NCBI RefSeq assembly: GCF_005222815.1
Contig: NZ_STGB01000004.1
Coordinates: forward strand, 496,001 to 560,000
Source of the DNA: Roseomonas sp. AR75
GTDB taxonomy: Bacteria; Pseudomonadota; Alphaproteobacteria; Acetobacterales; Acetobacteraceae
Direction of reading: 5' to 3'
DNA: 64,000 nucleotides
The notes beneath the pieces are model-generated. The model was not told where the DNA came from. It made no database searches and saw only the letters and a list, made by a program, of their open reading frames with translations. The position numbers and the translations under genes were made by a program. Below are positions 17,762-27,856 of this stretch, in pieces (the first letter of the stretch is position 1; the number at the start of each line of letters is the position of its first letter).

Positions 17762-19006
17762 TCAGACGTCCAGCATCAGCCGGCGCGGATCCTCGATGGC
17801 GTCCTTCATGCGGACCAGGAAGCTGACGGCTTCCTTGCCGTCCACGATGCGGTGGTCGTAGCTCAGCGCGACATACATCATCGGCCGGATCTCGACCTTG
17901 CCGCCCACCGCCATCGGCCGGTCCTGGATCTTGTGCATGCCGAGAATGCCGGACTGCGGCGGGTTCAGGATCGGCGTGGACATCAGCGAGCCGTAGATGC
18001 CGCCATTGGTGATGGTGAAGCTGCCGCCGGTGAGCTCATCCAGCTTCAACTGGCCGTCGCGCGCGCGGCGGCCGAAATCGCCGATGGACTTCTCGATCTG
18101 CGCGAAGCCGAGCTGGTCCGCGTTGCGCAGCACCGGGACGACCAGGCCCGAAGGCCCGCCGACCGCGATGCCCATGTGGACGAAGTTCTTGTAGATGATC
18201 TCGTCGCCCTCGATCTCCGCGTTGACCGCGGGGAATTCCTTGAGCGCGGCGACGCAGGCCTTCACGAAGAAGCTCATGAAGCCGAGCTTCACGCCGTGGC
18301 GCTTCTCGAAGGCGTCCTTGTACTCGTTGCGCAGGCCCATCACGGCGCCCATGTCCACCTCGTTGAAGGTGGTGAGCATGGCCGCGGTGTTCTGTGCTTC
18401 CTTCAGGCGCCGCGCGATGGTCTGGCGCAGGCGGGTCATCTTCACCCGTTCCTCGCCGCCTTCCAGCGCACGGGCGGGCGCCTTCGCGGCAGGGGTCGCG
18501 GCGGGCGCCGCGGCGGGGCGGCTGAGGAACTCCAGCACGTCGCCCTTGGTGACGCGGCCATCCTTGCCGGAGCCGGCGCCGACCTGCGCCGGCGTCACGC
18601 CCGACTCGGCCATCAGCTTGGTCGCGGCGGGACCGCTCGGCAGGGCCGCGCCGGGATGCGGCACGGGGCCGGCCGGCGGATAGGCCGGCTCGACATGCGG
18701 CTCCGCCTTCGCCGCCGGGGCGGGCGTCGGCGCCGTCGGCGTGCCGGAGGAGGCGGGACGCGGCGCGGCGGCGCCGGCGGTGATGGTGCCGAGCACGGCG
18801 CCGGGGCCGACCTCCACGCCTTCATCCGCCGCGATCGCCTCCACCACGCCGGCGGCGGGCGCGTTGACCTCGACGGTCACCTTGTCTGTCTCGAGCTCGA
18901 CCAGCGGCTCATCCGCCGCGACCGCCTCGCCGGCCTTCTTGAGCCAACGCGCCACGGTGGCGCTCGACACGCTCTCCCCAAGGGGGGGAACCAGGATCTC
19001 CGTCAT
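17762..19006 (-). CDS. sucB: Dihydrolipoyl succinyltransferase, E2 of 2-oxoglutarate dehydrogenase
   Basis: 414 residues. One N-terminal lipoyl domain (1-77) carries the lipoylated K42 in ETDKVTVEV. An Ala/Pro linker follows, then the E1/E3-binding domain (about 126-166, [14 protein letters not shown] and GRVTKGDVL) and the catalytic acyltransferase core (about 185-414) with H385 and D389 in [11 protein letters not shown]. It transfers succinyl groups to CoA. It is the last gene of the operon, 21 bp after sucA, and is followed by a terminator. Confidence 0.97.
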   Translation of the reverse strand: MTEILVPPLGESVSSATVARWLKKAGEAVAADEPLVELETDKVTVEVNAPAAGVVEAIAADEGVEVGPGAVLGTITAGAAAPRPASSGTPTAPTPAPAAKAEPHVEPAYPPAGPVPHPGAALPSGPAATKLMAESGVTPAQVGAGSGKDGRVTKGDVLEFLSRPAAAPAATPAAKAPARALEGGEERVKMTRLRQTIARRLKEAQNTAAMLTTFNEVDMGAVMGLRNEYKDAFEKRHGVKLGFMSFFVKACVAALKEFPAVNAEIEGDEIIYKNFVHMGIAVGGPSGLVVPVLRNADQLGFAQIEKSIGDFGRRARDGQLKLDELTGGSFTITNGGIYGSLMSTPILNPPQSGILGMHKIQDRPMAVGGKVEIRPMMYVALSYDHRIVDGKEAVSFLVRMKDAIEDPRRLMLDV

Positions 19007-19027
19007 CTCGCTCTGCCTCTCGCGTGC

Positions 19028-21931
19028 TCAGGCCAACCGGAGGGCCTGGCGCACCAATGTTTCCTGCTGCTGCGCGTGGATGCGGGCGAGGCCGGTGGCC
19101 GGGCTCGCCGCTTCCTCGCGGCCGATGTAGCGCGGCCGCCTTGCCTTGTGCTCCAGCCCGCCCAGCACCTTCTCGATGCGACGGTCCACGAAGGTCCAGG
19201 CGCCCATGTTCTCGGGCTCCTCCTGGCACCAGACGACCTCGGCGTTGACATAGGGTGCCAGCGCCTTGCCCAGGCTCATCGCCGGGAAGGGATAAAGCTG
19301 CTCCAGCCGCACGATGGCGACGTCCTTCACGCCCTTGTCGCGGCGTTCCTGCAGCAGGTCGTAGTAGACCTTGCCGGTGCAGAGCACGACGCGCTTCACC
19401 GCCTCGTCCGGCGCGATCACGTCCACTTCCGGGATCACGTACTGGAAGCCGCTGCCGGGGCCGAAATCGGCCAGCGAGGAGACCGCCATCTTGTGGCGCA
19501 GCAGCGACTTCGGCGTCATCAGCACCAGCGGCTTGCGGTAGTTCGCCTTGAGCTGGCGGCGCAGCGCGTGGAAGTAGTTGGCCGGCGTGGTCAGGTTGCC
19601 GACGCGCATGTTGCGCTCGGCGCAAAGCTGCAGGTAGCGCTCCGGCCGCGCCGAGGAATGCTCGGGGCCCTGGCCCTCATAGCCATGCGGCAGCAGCATC
19701 ACCAGGCCGGACATGCGCAGCCACTTCGTCTCGGCGCTGGCGATGAACTGGTCGATGATCACCTGCGCGCCGTTCGCGAAGTCGCCGAACTGCGCTTCCC
19801 ACAGCACCAGCGTGCGCGGATCGGCGAGCGAGTAGCCGTATTCGAAGCCGAGCACGCCGAACTCGGACAGCAGCGAATTGAACGCCTCGAAGCGCGGCTG
19901 GCCGGCGCGGATGTTGTTCAGCGGCACGTATTCGGCCTGCGTCTTCTGGTCCACCAGGTAGGCGTGGCGGTGGCTGAAGGTGCCGCGCTGCACATCCTCG
20001 CCCGAGAGCCGCACCCGATGGCCTTCCAGCAGCAGCGTGCCGAAGGCCAGCGCCTCGCCGGTGGCCCAGTCGATGCCCTCGCCGGTCTCGATCGCCTGCT
20101 TCTTGGCTTCGAGCTGGCGCGCGATCTTGGGGTTCACGGCGAAATCGGTCGGCACGCGCGTCAGCGCGCTGCCGACCTCGCGCAGCGCATCGAGGCCGAC
20201 AGCGGTCTCGTGCAGCTTCTCGATCTCCTCGCCGGTGGTCACGGCCTTGAGGCCCGACCAGTGGCCTTCCAGCCAGTCGGCCTTGTTCGGCTTGAAGCTC
20301 TGCGCGGCCTGGAAGGCGTCCTCCAGCGTGGCGTTGAAGGCGTCGTACATCGCCTTCGACTCCTCGGCCGAGAGCGAGCCTTCCTTCGCCAGCTTCTCCG
20401 CGTAGAGAGCACGCGTCGTGCGCATCTCCTTGATGCGGCCGTACATGATCGGCTGGGTGAAGGCGGGCTCGTCGGTCTCGTTGTGGCCATGGCGGCGGTA
20501 GCAGACGATGTCGAGCACGATGTCCGCGCCGAACTGCATGCGGAACTCTGCGGCCATGCGCGCGCAGAACACCACCGCTTCCGGATCGTCGCCGTTCACG
20601 TGGAGGATCGGCACCTGGATGCTCTTCGCGACGTCGGTGCAATACAGGCCGGAATAGGCGTGCAGCGGGACGGTGGTGAAGCCGATCTGGTTGTTGGTGA
20701 CGATGTGGATGGTGCCGCCGGTGCGGTAGCCGATGAGCTGGCTCATCGCCAGCGTCTCATACACCACGCCCTGGCCGGCGAAGGCGGCGTCGCCATGCAG
20801 GGTGATCCCCATCACGCTGCGTCGCGTCTTGGTGTCGCCCGCCATGTCCTGGCGCGCGCGCACCTTGCCCACCACCACCGGGTCCACCGCTTCCAGATGC
20901 GAAGGGTTCGGCTGCAGCGAGAGATGCACGCTGCGTCCGCCGATATCGATGTCGGTGGAGGTGCCGAGATGGTATTTCACGTCGCCCGAGCCCTGCACGT
21001 CCTCGGGGTTCGCGGAGCTGCCCTTGAACTCGGAGAAGACCGCCGAGAAGGGCTTCTTCACCACGTTCACCAGCACGTTCAGCCGGCCGCGATGCGCCAT
21101 GCCGATGGTGATCTCGTTCACACCGCCGGCGGCGGCCGTCTCGATCACCGTCTCGATCGCGGGGATGGTGCTTTCGCCGCCTTCCAGGCCGAAGCGCTTG
21201 GTGGTGGCGTATTTCTTCGCGCAGAACGCCTCGAAGCCCTCGGCCTCGGTCAGCTCCTGCAGGATCTTCGTCTTCTCGTCCTTGCCGAAGGCCGTCAGCC
21301 AGGGCGCGCCCTCGATCCGGCGCTGGATCCAGGCCTTCTGGTCGGGATCCTGGATGTGCATGAACTCGACGCCGATCGAGCCGCAATAGCTGGCGCGGCA
21401 GATCTTCAGGATCTCCCGCAGGGTTGCGTATTCCTTGCCGAGCACGTGGTCGAGGAAGATCGGCCGGTCCATGTCGGCTTCGGTGAAGCCGTAGGTCGCC
21501 GGCGTCAGCTCGGCATGCGGGGCGGGCTTCTGCAGGCCGAGCGGGTCGAGCTGGGCTTCCAGGTGGCCGCGCACGCGGTAGCTGCGGATCAGCATCAGGG
21601 CGCGGATAGAATCCAGCACCGCGCGCTGCGCCGCGGCCTTGTCGATGCCCGGGGCCGCGGCGGCCGGCGCCGGGGCGGCCTTGCCATCCTTCTTCGGTGC
21701 AGGCGGCGGCTCGGGGTCCGGGCCGAACTTGCCGCGGGGCCGCGGTGCCCAGGACGCGCCGGAGGCATCCTCCAGCACCGCGCGGGCCTCGTCGTTCAGG
21801 GCGCCGAACAGCTCGGCGAAGGAGGGGTCGACGCTGCCGGGGTTCTCCGCCCAGCGGGCGTAGAGATCGGCGAGGAAGGCGGCATTCGCCCCCGACATCG
21901 CGCTCGCGAGGATGTCCACTCCGGCCATCAT
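19028..21931 (-). CDS. sucA: 2-Oxoglutarate dehydrogenase E1
   Basis: 967 residues. It is the thiamine diphosphate-dependent E1 that decarboxylates 2-oxoglutarate and loads succinyl on SucB. Typical features are the N-terminal E2-binding segment (FLADLYARWAENPGSVDPSF), ATTKRFGLEGGESTIP, GMAHRGRLNVLVNV, the ThDP/Mg motif around GDAAFAGQGVV, and HGYEGQGPEHSSARPERYL in the pyrimidine domain. GAGGAGG precedes two adjacent ATGs at 21931 and 21928; the second has the better spacing. A GC hairpin lies in the sucD-sucA gap. Confidence 0.97.
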   Translation of the reverse strand: MMAGVDILASAMSGANAAFLADLYARWAENPGSVDPSFAELFGALNDEARAVLEDASGASWAPRPRGKFGPDPEPPPAPKKDGKAAPAPAAAAPGIDKAAAQRAVLDSIRALMLIRSYRVRGHLEAQLDPLGLQKPAPHAELTPATYGFTEADMDRPIFLDHVLGKEYATLREILKICRASYCGSIGVEFMHIQDPDQKAWIQRRIEGAPWLTAFGKDEKTKILQELTEAEGFEAFCAKKYATTKRFGLEGGESTIPAIETVIETAAAGGVNEITIGMAHRGRLNVLVNVVKKPFSAVFSEFKGSSANPEDVQGSGDVKYHLGTSTDIDIGGRSVHLSLQPNPSHLEAVDPVVVGKVRARQDMAGDTKTRRSVMGITLHGDAAFAGQGVVYETLAMSQLIGYRTGGTIHIVTNNQIGFTTVPLHAYSGLYCTDVAKSIQVPILHVNGDDPEAVVFCARMAAEFRMQFGADIVLDIVCYRRHGHNETDEPAFTQPIMYGRIKEMRTTRALYAEKLAKEGSLSAEESKAMYDAFNATLEDAFQAAQSFKPNKADWLEGHWSGLKAVTTGEEIEKLHETAVGLDALREVGSALTRVPTDFAVNPKIARQLEAKKQAIETGEGIDWATGEALAFGTLLLEGHRVRLSGEDVQRGTFSHRHAYLVDQKTQAEYVPLNNIRAGQPRFEAFNSLLSEFGVLGFEYGYSLADPRTLVLWEAQFGDFANGAQVIIDQFIASAETKWLRMSGLVMLLPHGYEGQGPEHSSARPERYLQLCAERNMRVGNLTTPANYFHALRRQLKANYRKPLVLMTPKSLLRHKMAVSSLADFGPGSGFQYVIPEVDVIAPDEAVKRVVLCTGKVYYDLLQERRDKGVKDVAIVRLEQLYPFPAMSLGKALAPYVNAEVVWCQEEPENMGAWTFVDRRIEKVLGGLEHKARRPRYIGREEAASPATGLARIHAQQQETLVRQALRLA

Positions 21932-22007
21932 GTCCTCCTCGGCGGCGCCGCCTGGCGCCGACCGGATCCTCAACCGCTTCGTTCCGGGCTGCGTCCCGGA
22001 TACGCGA

Positions 22008-22029
22008 CCGCCGCCCCAGGGGGCGGCGG
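22008..22029. other. Strong GC hairpin between sucD and sucA
   Basis: CCGCCGCCCC-AG-GGGGCGGCGG is a perfect 10-bp inverted repeat in the 186-bp gap between sucD and sucA, with no U tract. It could reduce read-through or stabilise mRNA ends between the two parts of the operon. Confidence 0.5.
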
Positions 22030-22117
22030 CCCGTCACCTAGATAGTCGCAAGGGCAGGATTACGGCAGGCCCGAGCCCCGCGGCCGGGGAGGGTCCGCCC
22101 TGCGCCCTTACGAAGCC

Positions 22118-23014
22118 TTAACGCCCCAGCGCCTTCACCATGGTGCTGCCCAGCGCCGCCGGGCTGTCCGCCACCTTGATGCCGGCCGCCGCCATTGCTT
22201 CCATCTTCGCGGCCGCCGTGTCGTTGCCGCCCGAGATCACCGCGCCGGCATGGCCCATCCGGCGGCCGGGCGGCGCCGTGGCGCCGGCAATGAAGCCGAC
22301 CACGGGCTTGTTCGGCTTGCCCGGGCCGAAATTCTCCCGGCGCAGGAACTCGGCGCCCATCACCTCGGCGTCACCCCCGATCTCGCCGATCATGATGATG
22401 GACTTGGTTTCCTCGTCCCTGAGGAACATCTCCAGGACGTCGATGAAATCCAGCCCCTTCACCGGGTCGCCGCCGATCCCGACGCAGGTGGACTGGCCGA
22501 GCCCCGCCGCCGTGGTCTGCGCCACCGCCTCATAGGTCAGCGTGCCGGAGCGGGAGACGATCCCGACCGAGCCGCGCCGGTGGATGTGGCCGGGCATGAT
22601 GCCGATCTTGCACTCGTCCGGCGTGATGACGCCCGGGCAGTTCGGCCCGACCAGCAGCGACTTCGAGCCCGACAGCGCGCGCTTCACCTTCACCATGTCC
22701 AGCACCGGGATGCCTTCGGTGATGCAGATGACCAGCGGCACCTCGGCGTCGATGGCTTCCAGGATCGCATCGGCGGCGAAGGGCGCGGGCACGTAGATGA
22801 CGGAGGCGTTCGCCTTGGTCGCGGCCACGCATTCGGCCACCGTGTTGAACACCGGCAGGTTCAGCTCGGGGTGCATCGTGCCGCCCTTGCCCGGCGTCGT
22901 GCCGCCCACGTAGTTGCTGCCATAGGCGATGCCCTGGGAGGCATGGAAGGTGCCCTGGGCGCCGGTGAAGCCCTGGGTCATCACCCGCGTGTTCTTGTCG
23001 ACGAGAACAGCCAT
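22118..23014 (-). CDS. sucD: Succinyl-CoA synthetase alpha subunit
   Basis: 298 residues. It contains a CoA-binding Rossmann domain ([30 protein letters not shown]) and a ligase domain whose phosphohistidine is H255 in [13 protein letters not shown]. With SucC it interconverts succinyl-CoA and succinate with NTP formation. It starts 3 bp after sucC and is followed by the 186-bp gap to sucA. Confidence 0.98.
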   Translation of the reverse strand: MAVLVDKNTRVMTQGFTGAQGTFHASQGIAYGSNYVGGTTPGKGGTMHPELNLPVFNTVAECVAATKANASVIYVPAPFAADAILEAIDAEVPLVICITEGIPVLDMVKVKRALSGSKSLLVGPNCPGVITPDECKIGIMPGHIHRRGSVGIVSRSGTLTYEAVAQTTAAGLGQSTCVGIGGDPVKGLDFIDVLEMFLRDEETKSIIMIGEIGGDAEVMGAEFLRRENFGPGKPNKPVVGFIAGATAPPGRRMGHAGAVISGGNDTAAAKMEAMAAAGIKVADSPAALGSTMVKALGR

Positions 23015-23017
23015 CGC

Positions 23018-24214
23018 TCAGGCAGCCTTCTTCACGGCGGCAACGACCTTCTGGGCCGCGTCCGCGAGGTTGTCGGCCGCGATGATGGCCAGCCCGCTCT
23101 CGGCCAGGATCTTCTTGCCGAGCTCGACATTCGTGCCTTCCAGCCGCACGACCAGCGGCACGGAAAGCTTGAGGTTCTTGCTCGCCTCGACGATGCCGGT
23201 GGCGATCATGTCGCACTTGGCGATGCCGCCGAAGATGTTCACCAGGATCGCCTTGACGTTGGGATCGCTGGTGATGATGCGGAAGGCTTCGGTGACGCGC
23301 GCCGCGTTGGCGGTGCCGCCGACATCGAGGAAGTTGGCCGGCGAGGACCCGTAGAGCTTGATGATGTCCATCGTCGCCATGGCGAGGCCCGCGCCGTTCA
23401 CCATGCAGCCGATCTCGCCATCCAGCGCGACGTAGTTCAGGTCGTTCCTGACCGCGTCCAGCTCCTTCGGGTCCATCTCGCTGTCGTCGCGCAGCTCTTC
23501 CAGGTCCTTGTGGCGGAACAGCGCGTTGTCGTCGAAGGACACCTTGGCGTCGAGCGCGACGATGTCGCCCTTGCCGGTGACGACCAGCGGGTTGATCTCC
23601 ACGATCGCGCAGTCCAGCTCGAGGAAGGCGCCGTAGAGCGCGGTGACGAACTTCGTGAACGCACCGACCTGCTTGCCTTCCAGGCCGAGCCCGAAGGCCA
23701 GCTTGCGGGCGTGGAAGCCGGAGATGCCGGAAGCCGGGTCCACATGGACCTTCAGGATCTTCTCGGGGTGGCTGTGCGCCACTTCCTCGATCTCCATGCC
23801 GCCCTCGGTCGAGGCCATGATCACCACGCGGGACGCCGCGCGATCCACCAGCAGGCCGAGATACAGCTCCCGCTTGATGTCGCAGCCATCCTCGACATAG
23901 ACGCGGGAGACGACCTTGCCGGCCTCGCCGGTCTGCTTGGTGACCAGCGTCTTGCCGATCATCGCCTCGGCCGCGGCGCGGACGTCGTCGATCGACTTGA
24001 CGACGCGCACGCCGCCCTTGCCGTTCGGGTCTTCCTTGAAGCGCCCGGCGCCGCGGCCGCCGGCATGGATCTGCGACTTCACGACATAGACGGGGCCGGG
24101 CAGCTTCTTCGCGCCTTCCACCGCCTCATCGGCCGTCCAGGCGACATGGCCGTCGAGCACGGTCACGCCATAGCGGCGCAGCAGCTCCTTGCCCTGGTAC
24201 TCGTGGATGTTCAT
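23018..24214 (-). CDS. sucC: Succinyl-CoA synthetase beta subunit
   Basis: 398 residues, standard length. It starts [17 protein letters not shown] and has an ATP-grasp domain ([24 protein letters not shown]) and a C-terminal flavodoxin-like ligase domain ([41 protein letters not shown]). It follows mdh by 82 bp, a gap occupied by a dispersed palindromic repeat. Confidence 0.98.
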   Translation of the reverse strand: MNIHEYQGKELLRRYGVTVLDGHVAWTADEAVEGAKKLPGPVYVVKSQIHAGGRGAGRFKEDPNGKGGVRVVKSIDDVRAAAEAMIGKTLVTKQTGEAGKVVSRVYVEDGCDIKRELYLGLLVDRAASRVVIMASTEGGMEIEEVAHSHPEKILKVHVDPASGISGFHARKLAFGLGLEGKQVGAFTKFVTALYGAFLELDCAIVEINPLVVTGKGDIVALDAKVSFDDNALFRHKDLEELRDDSEMDPKELDAVRNDLNYVALDGEIGCMVNGAGLAMATMDIIKLYGSSPANFLDVGGTANAARVTEAFRIITSDPNVKAILVNIFGGIAKCDMIATGIVEASKNLKLSVPLVVRLEGTNVELGKKILAESGLAIIAADNLADAAQKVVAAVKKAA

Positions 24215-24230
24215 GCGGGAACTCCAGTCT

Positions 24231-24267
24231 CCCTCCCCCGCATGCGGGGGAGGGTCGGGGTGGGGGG
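24231..24267. repeat. Dispersed palindromic repeat, copy 2
   Basis: The same perfect 24-bp palindrome (24231-24254) followed by the TCGGGGTGGGGGG arm, in the opposite orientation to copy 1. It sits between mdh and sucC inside the operon, so it is carried in the mRNA. Confidence 0.88.
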
Positions 24268-24296
24268 CCGTGCGACCTGGGATGGCGTGGCGAGAC

Positions 24297-25259
<963 letters not shown>

Positions 25260-25392
25260 TCAAACCTGGCCCGGCCGCCGGTGCGGGTTGTCCCGGGCAC
25301 GTCGTTTTTCAAGGGCGAAGAACGCCCGGCGGGTGCTTACTCCCGCGGTGCAACATGGGCAAGGCGGGCCGTGCAGCCTGCCTGCGCCGGGG

Positions 25393-25932
25393 TCATAAGT
25401 CGCGGCGCGCGGTCCACTCGGCGGCGTCCTGGCCCCAGAGCTCTGCCGGCTCCCCCGCGAAGGGCGGCGGCAGGCGCGCCGGGCCGATCTTCCGCGACCC
25501 CAGCCTCCCGGCCAGGGCGCGGGACCGTGCGTTGTCCGGGTGGATCACATGCACGACCCGCTCCCAGCCTAGTGCGCCGAATACCCAGTCCAGGCTGGCC
25601 GCGGCCGCCTCCCGCGCGTAGCCCTTGCCCCAGGCGCTGCGCCTGATGCCCCAGCCGACCTCCGGCCCGGGCCAGCCGACGGGCTGCCACGGTCCGACCC
25701 GGCCGATCCAGACGCCGCTGTCCTTCTCGATCACCGAGAACATGCCGTAGCCCATCAGGCTCCAGGATCCGGCCATCGCCACCAGGCTGCGCCAAGCGCC
25801 ATAGGGCGGTTGCACGCCGCCGATGAACCGGGCGGATTCGGGGTCGGCGACCAGCGCGACCCAGCTTTCCAGATCCTCCATCCGCGGCGGTCGCAGGATG
25901 AGGCGTGGGGTTTCAAGGATGGGTCCGGTCAT
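25393..25932 (-). CDS. GNAT acetyltransferase (RimJ/RimL type)
   Basis: 179 residues. It starts MTGPILETPRLILRPPRMEDLESW, the standard opening of RimJ/RimL-like N-acetyltransferases. An acetyl-CoA-binding segment is visible (RRSAWGKGYAREAAAASLDWVFG), followed by VIHPDNARSRALAGRLG. The substrate may be a protein N-terminus, an amino compound or an antibiotic. It lies 6 bp downstream of the amidase gene and is probably co-transcribed with it. Confidence 0.88.
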   Translation of the reverse strand: MTGPILETPRLILRPPRMEDLESWVALVADPESARFIGGVQPPYGAWRSLVAMAGSWSLMGYGMFSVIEKDSGVWIGRVGPWQPVGWPGPEVGWGIRRSAWGKGYAREAAAASLDWVFGALGWERVVHVIHPDNARSRALAGRLGSRKIGPARLPPPFAGEPAELWGQDAAEWTARRDL

Positions 25933-25938
25933 CCCCCT

Positions 25939-27321
25939 CTATAGATCAGGCCATTGCGATGGCCAGTCCAGCGCCTGCTCCAGCGCCGCGGCCGCAGCCA
26001 GGATCGGTGCCTCCCCATGCCAGGGGCCGATCAGTTGCAGGCCGATGGGCGTGCCCTCGCTGCCGAAGCCCACGGGCACGGAGGCGCCGGGGTGGCCGGT
26101 GAGGTTCAGCGGATAGAGCGGCGCCGCCCATTCGGCATAGAAGCCGCTGGCCACCGACCCGCCCGCATCCAGCGGCGCGGGGGGCGCCAGCATGGTGGGG
26201 GTCGCGATCAGGTCGAAGCGGGTGAAAAGCCGCTGCACCGCCCGGTGCAGCGCGCCGCGGCGATCCACCGCCCGCACCAGATCGGCGCCCGAGAAGCCCC
26301 GGCCGATGCCGATGCTCTCCCGCATGGAGGCCGTCATGCGATCGCCATGCGTCTCCTCCAGCGGTCCGAGGCGGGCGGCATGGGCGGTGGTGGCGACGAC
26401 GACATAGGTCTCGAACACATCGTCGAAGCAGGGATCGCGCAGGTCCTCGGTGATGGCGCCGGCTGCCTCGAGCGCGGCGCGCGCACCCCGCATCGCGGCC
26501 AGCACCTCGGGATGCGTGCGATAGTGTCCCACGTGCTCCATCCAGCCGATGCGCAGGCCCTGCACGGCGGGCATGGGCGGCATGGGCGGGGCGAGCAGGG
26601 ACCAGGGGTCGCGCGGCTCCGGCCCCTGCATCACGTCGAACATCAGCGCGCAATCCGCGACGGTGCGCGCCATCGGGCCAACGAACGCATAATTGCCGAA
26701 GGGGTCGGGGAAGCTCTCGTTCGGGATCTTTCCCAGTGTCGCCTTCAATCCGACCACGCCGGTGCAGCTGGCCGGGCAGCGGATGGAGCCGCCGCCATCC
26801 GTGCCGATGGCCAGCGGCGCGACACCTGCCGCCAGCCCCGCGCTGGCGCCGCCGGAGGAGCCGCCGGGCGTCCGTTCCAGGTTCCACGGGTTGCGCGTGA
26901 CGCCGCAGGCCAGGCTGTCGGTCAGCACCTTGTGCGCGAATTCCGGCAGCGTGGTCTTGCCGATGGGAATGCCGCCCACGGCAACCAGCCGGTCCACCAC
27001 CGCCCAGCTTTCCGCGGCCGGCGGCGCCTCCACCGCGATAGTGCCGTTGCCCGTGGGCAGGCCGCGCATCGCGACATTGTCCTTCACGGTGAAGGGCACG
27101 CCATGCAGCCTGCCGAGGCGCTCCCCGCGCATCACCGCGGCCTCGGCCTGTCTTGCGGCGTCGCGCGCCGCATCGAACAGCGTCAGCACGAACAGGTTGA
27201 GCCGCGCATGCTGGCGCTCCGCCTGCGCCAGCACCGCCTCCATCACCTCCACCGGCGAGACGCGCTTCGCCGCGATGTCGGAGGCGAGCTGCGTCGCCGG
27301 CAGGCGCCAGAGTTCGGTCAC
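25939..27321 (-). CDS. Amidase signature family amidase
   Basis: 460 residues. The Ser-cisSer-Lys triad is visible: K80 in FTVKDN, S155 in the GGSSGG loop and S179 in DGGGSIRCPAS. The family hydrolyses a wide range of amides, and GatA is excluded by the lack of gatB/gatC neighbours. The start overlaps the cupin stop by 4 bp (ATGA). It belongs to a leftward group with a solute-binding protein and a cupin, which suggests uptake and hydrolysis of an amide or peptide-like compound. Confidence 0.92.
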   Translation of the reverse strand: MTELWRLPATQLASDIAAKRVSPVEVMEAVLAQAERQHARLNLFVLTLFDAARDAARQAEAAVMRGERLGRLHGVPFTVKDNVAMRGLPTGNGTIAVEAPPAAESWAVVDRLVAVGGIPIGKTTLPEFAHKVLTDSLACGVTRNPWNLERTPGGSSGGASAGLAAGVAPLAIGTDGGGSIRCPASCTGVVGLKATLGKIPNESFPDPFGNYAFVGPMARTVADCALMFDVMQGPEPRDPWSLLAPPMPPMPAVQGLRIGWMEHVGHYRTHPEVLAAMRGARAALEAAGAITEDLRDPCFDDVFETYVVVATTAHAARLGPLEETHGDRMTASMRESIGIGRGFSGADLVRAVDRRGALHRAVQRLFTRFDLIATPTMLAPPAPLDAGGSVASGFYAEWAAPLYPLNLTGHPGASVPVGFGSEGTPIGLQLIGPWHGEAPILAAAAALEQALDWPSQWPDL

Positions 27322-27845
27322 GTCTTCTGCAGCTCCACGATCTGGCCCTTCTCGTCCAGGCCGAAGCCCTTCTGCTTCACGGCTTCCAGCACGGTCGGAA
27401 TCCAGGCGACCTTGCCCGGATCCTGCCCGCCGACAAGCGCCAGGAGAAGCGCCTCATGGTCGCTATCGTTGCGGAAACCGCGGAGTACGCCGGGTGGGAT
27501 GCTGATCGTGTCGTATTGCCCGATCTGCAGCTCGCTCTCGCCCTCGTCGCCCCAGATGACGGACCAGGTGCCCGTCAGCGGCATGAAGACCTCGACAGTC
27601 TTGTGGTTGTGCAGGCCTGTGCCCTTGCCCGGGCCGCACTTCACGATGGAGAGGTGGAAGCCGTCGGCCGGGATCGGCGCCTTCATCGCGGGATCCTCGA
27701 TCACGCCGCCGCCGATCACCTGGTAGATGTCGCGGTGATACTGCGGCAGCACCGCATCCACCAACGGGCGGGAGGAGGGCTTGAGGTCGCGGAACAGCGC
27801 CACGCGCTGCTTCATCGCGTCCACGGAGATCTGGAGATTGGCCAT
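27318..27845 (-). CDS. Cupin-domain protein
   Basis: 175 residues starting MANLQISVDAMKQRVALFRDL. One cupin barrel is visible: GTGLHNHKTVEVFMPLTGTW gives the metal-binding His/His/Glu pattern, and YDTISIPPGVLRGFRN is the second motif. It may be a small dioxygenase, isomerase or binding protein acting on the same compound as the amidase, with which it overlaps by 4 bp. The solute-binding protein gene ends 11 bp upstream. Confidence 0.82.
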   Translation of the reverse strand: MANLQISVDAMKQRVALFRDLKPSSRPLVDAVLPQYHRDIYQVIGGGVIEDPAMKAPIPADGFHLSIVKCGPGKGTGLHNHKTVEVFMPLTGTWSVIWGDEGESELQIGQYDTISIPPGVLRGFRNDSDHEALLLALVGGQDPGKVAWIPTVLEAVKQKGFGLDEKGQIVELQKT

Positions 27846-27856
27846 GTCGCGCGTTC

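Noticed and set aside
17705..22045. A 1446-codon open frame on the plus strand
   Set aside because: It is exactly antisense to sucB and sucA, which have full motifs. Its His/Ala/Asp-rich text is typical of a shadow frame in GC-rich DNA.
25302..25329. TTTTT next to GGGCG-AAGAA-CGCCC upstream of mdh
   Set aside because: The T tract precedes the hairpin on the plus strand and becomes A on the minus strand, so it is not an intrinsic terminator for either gene.
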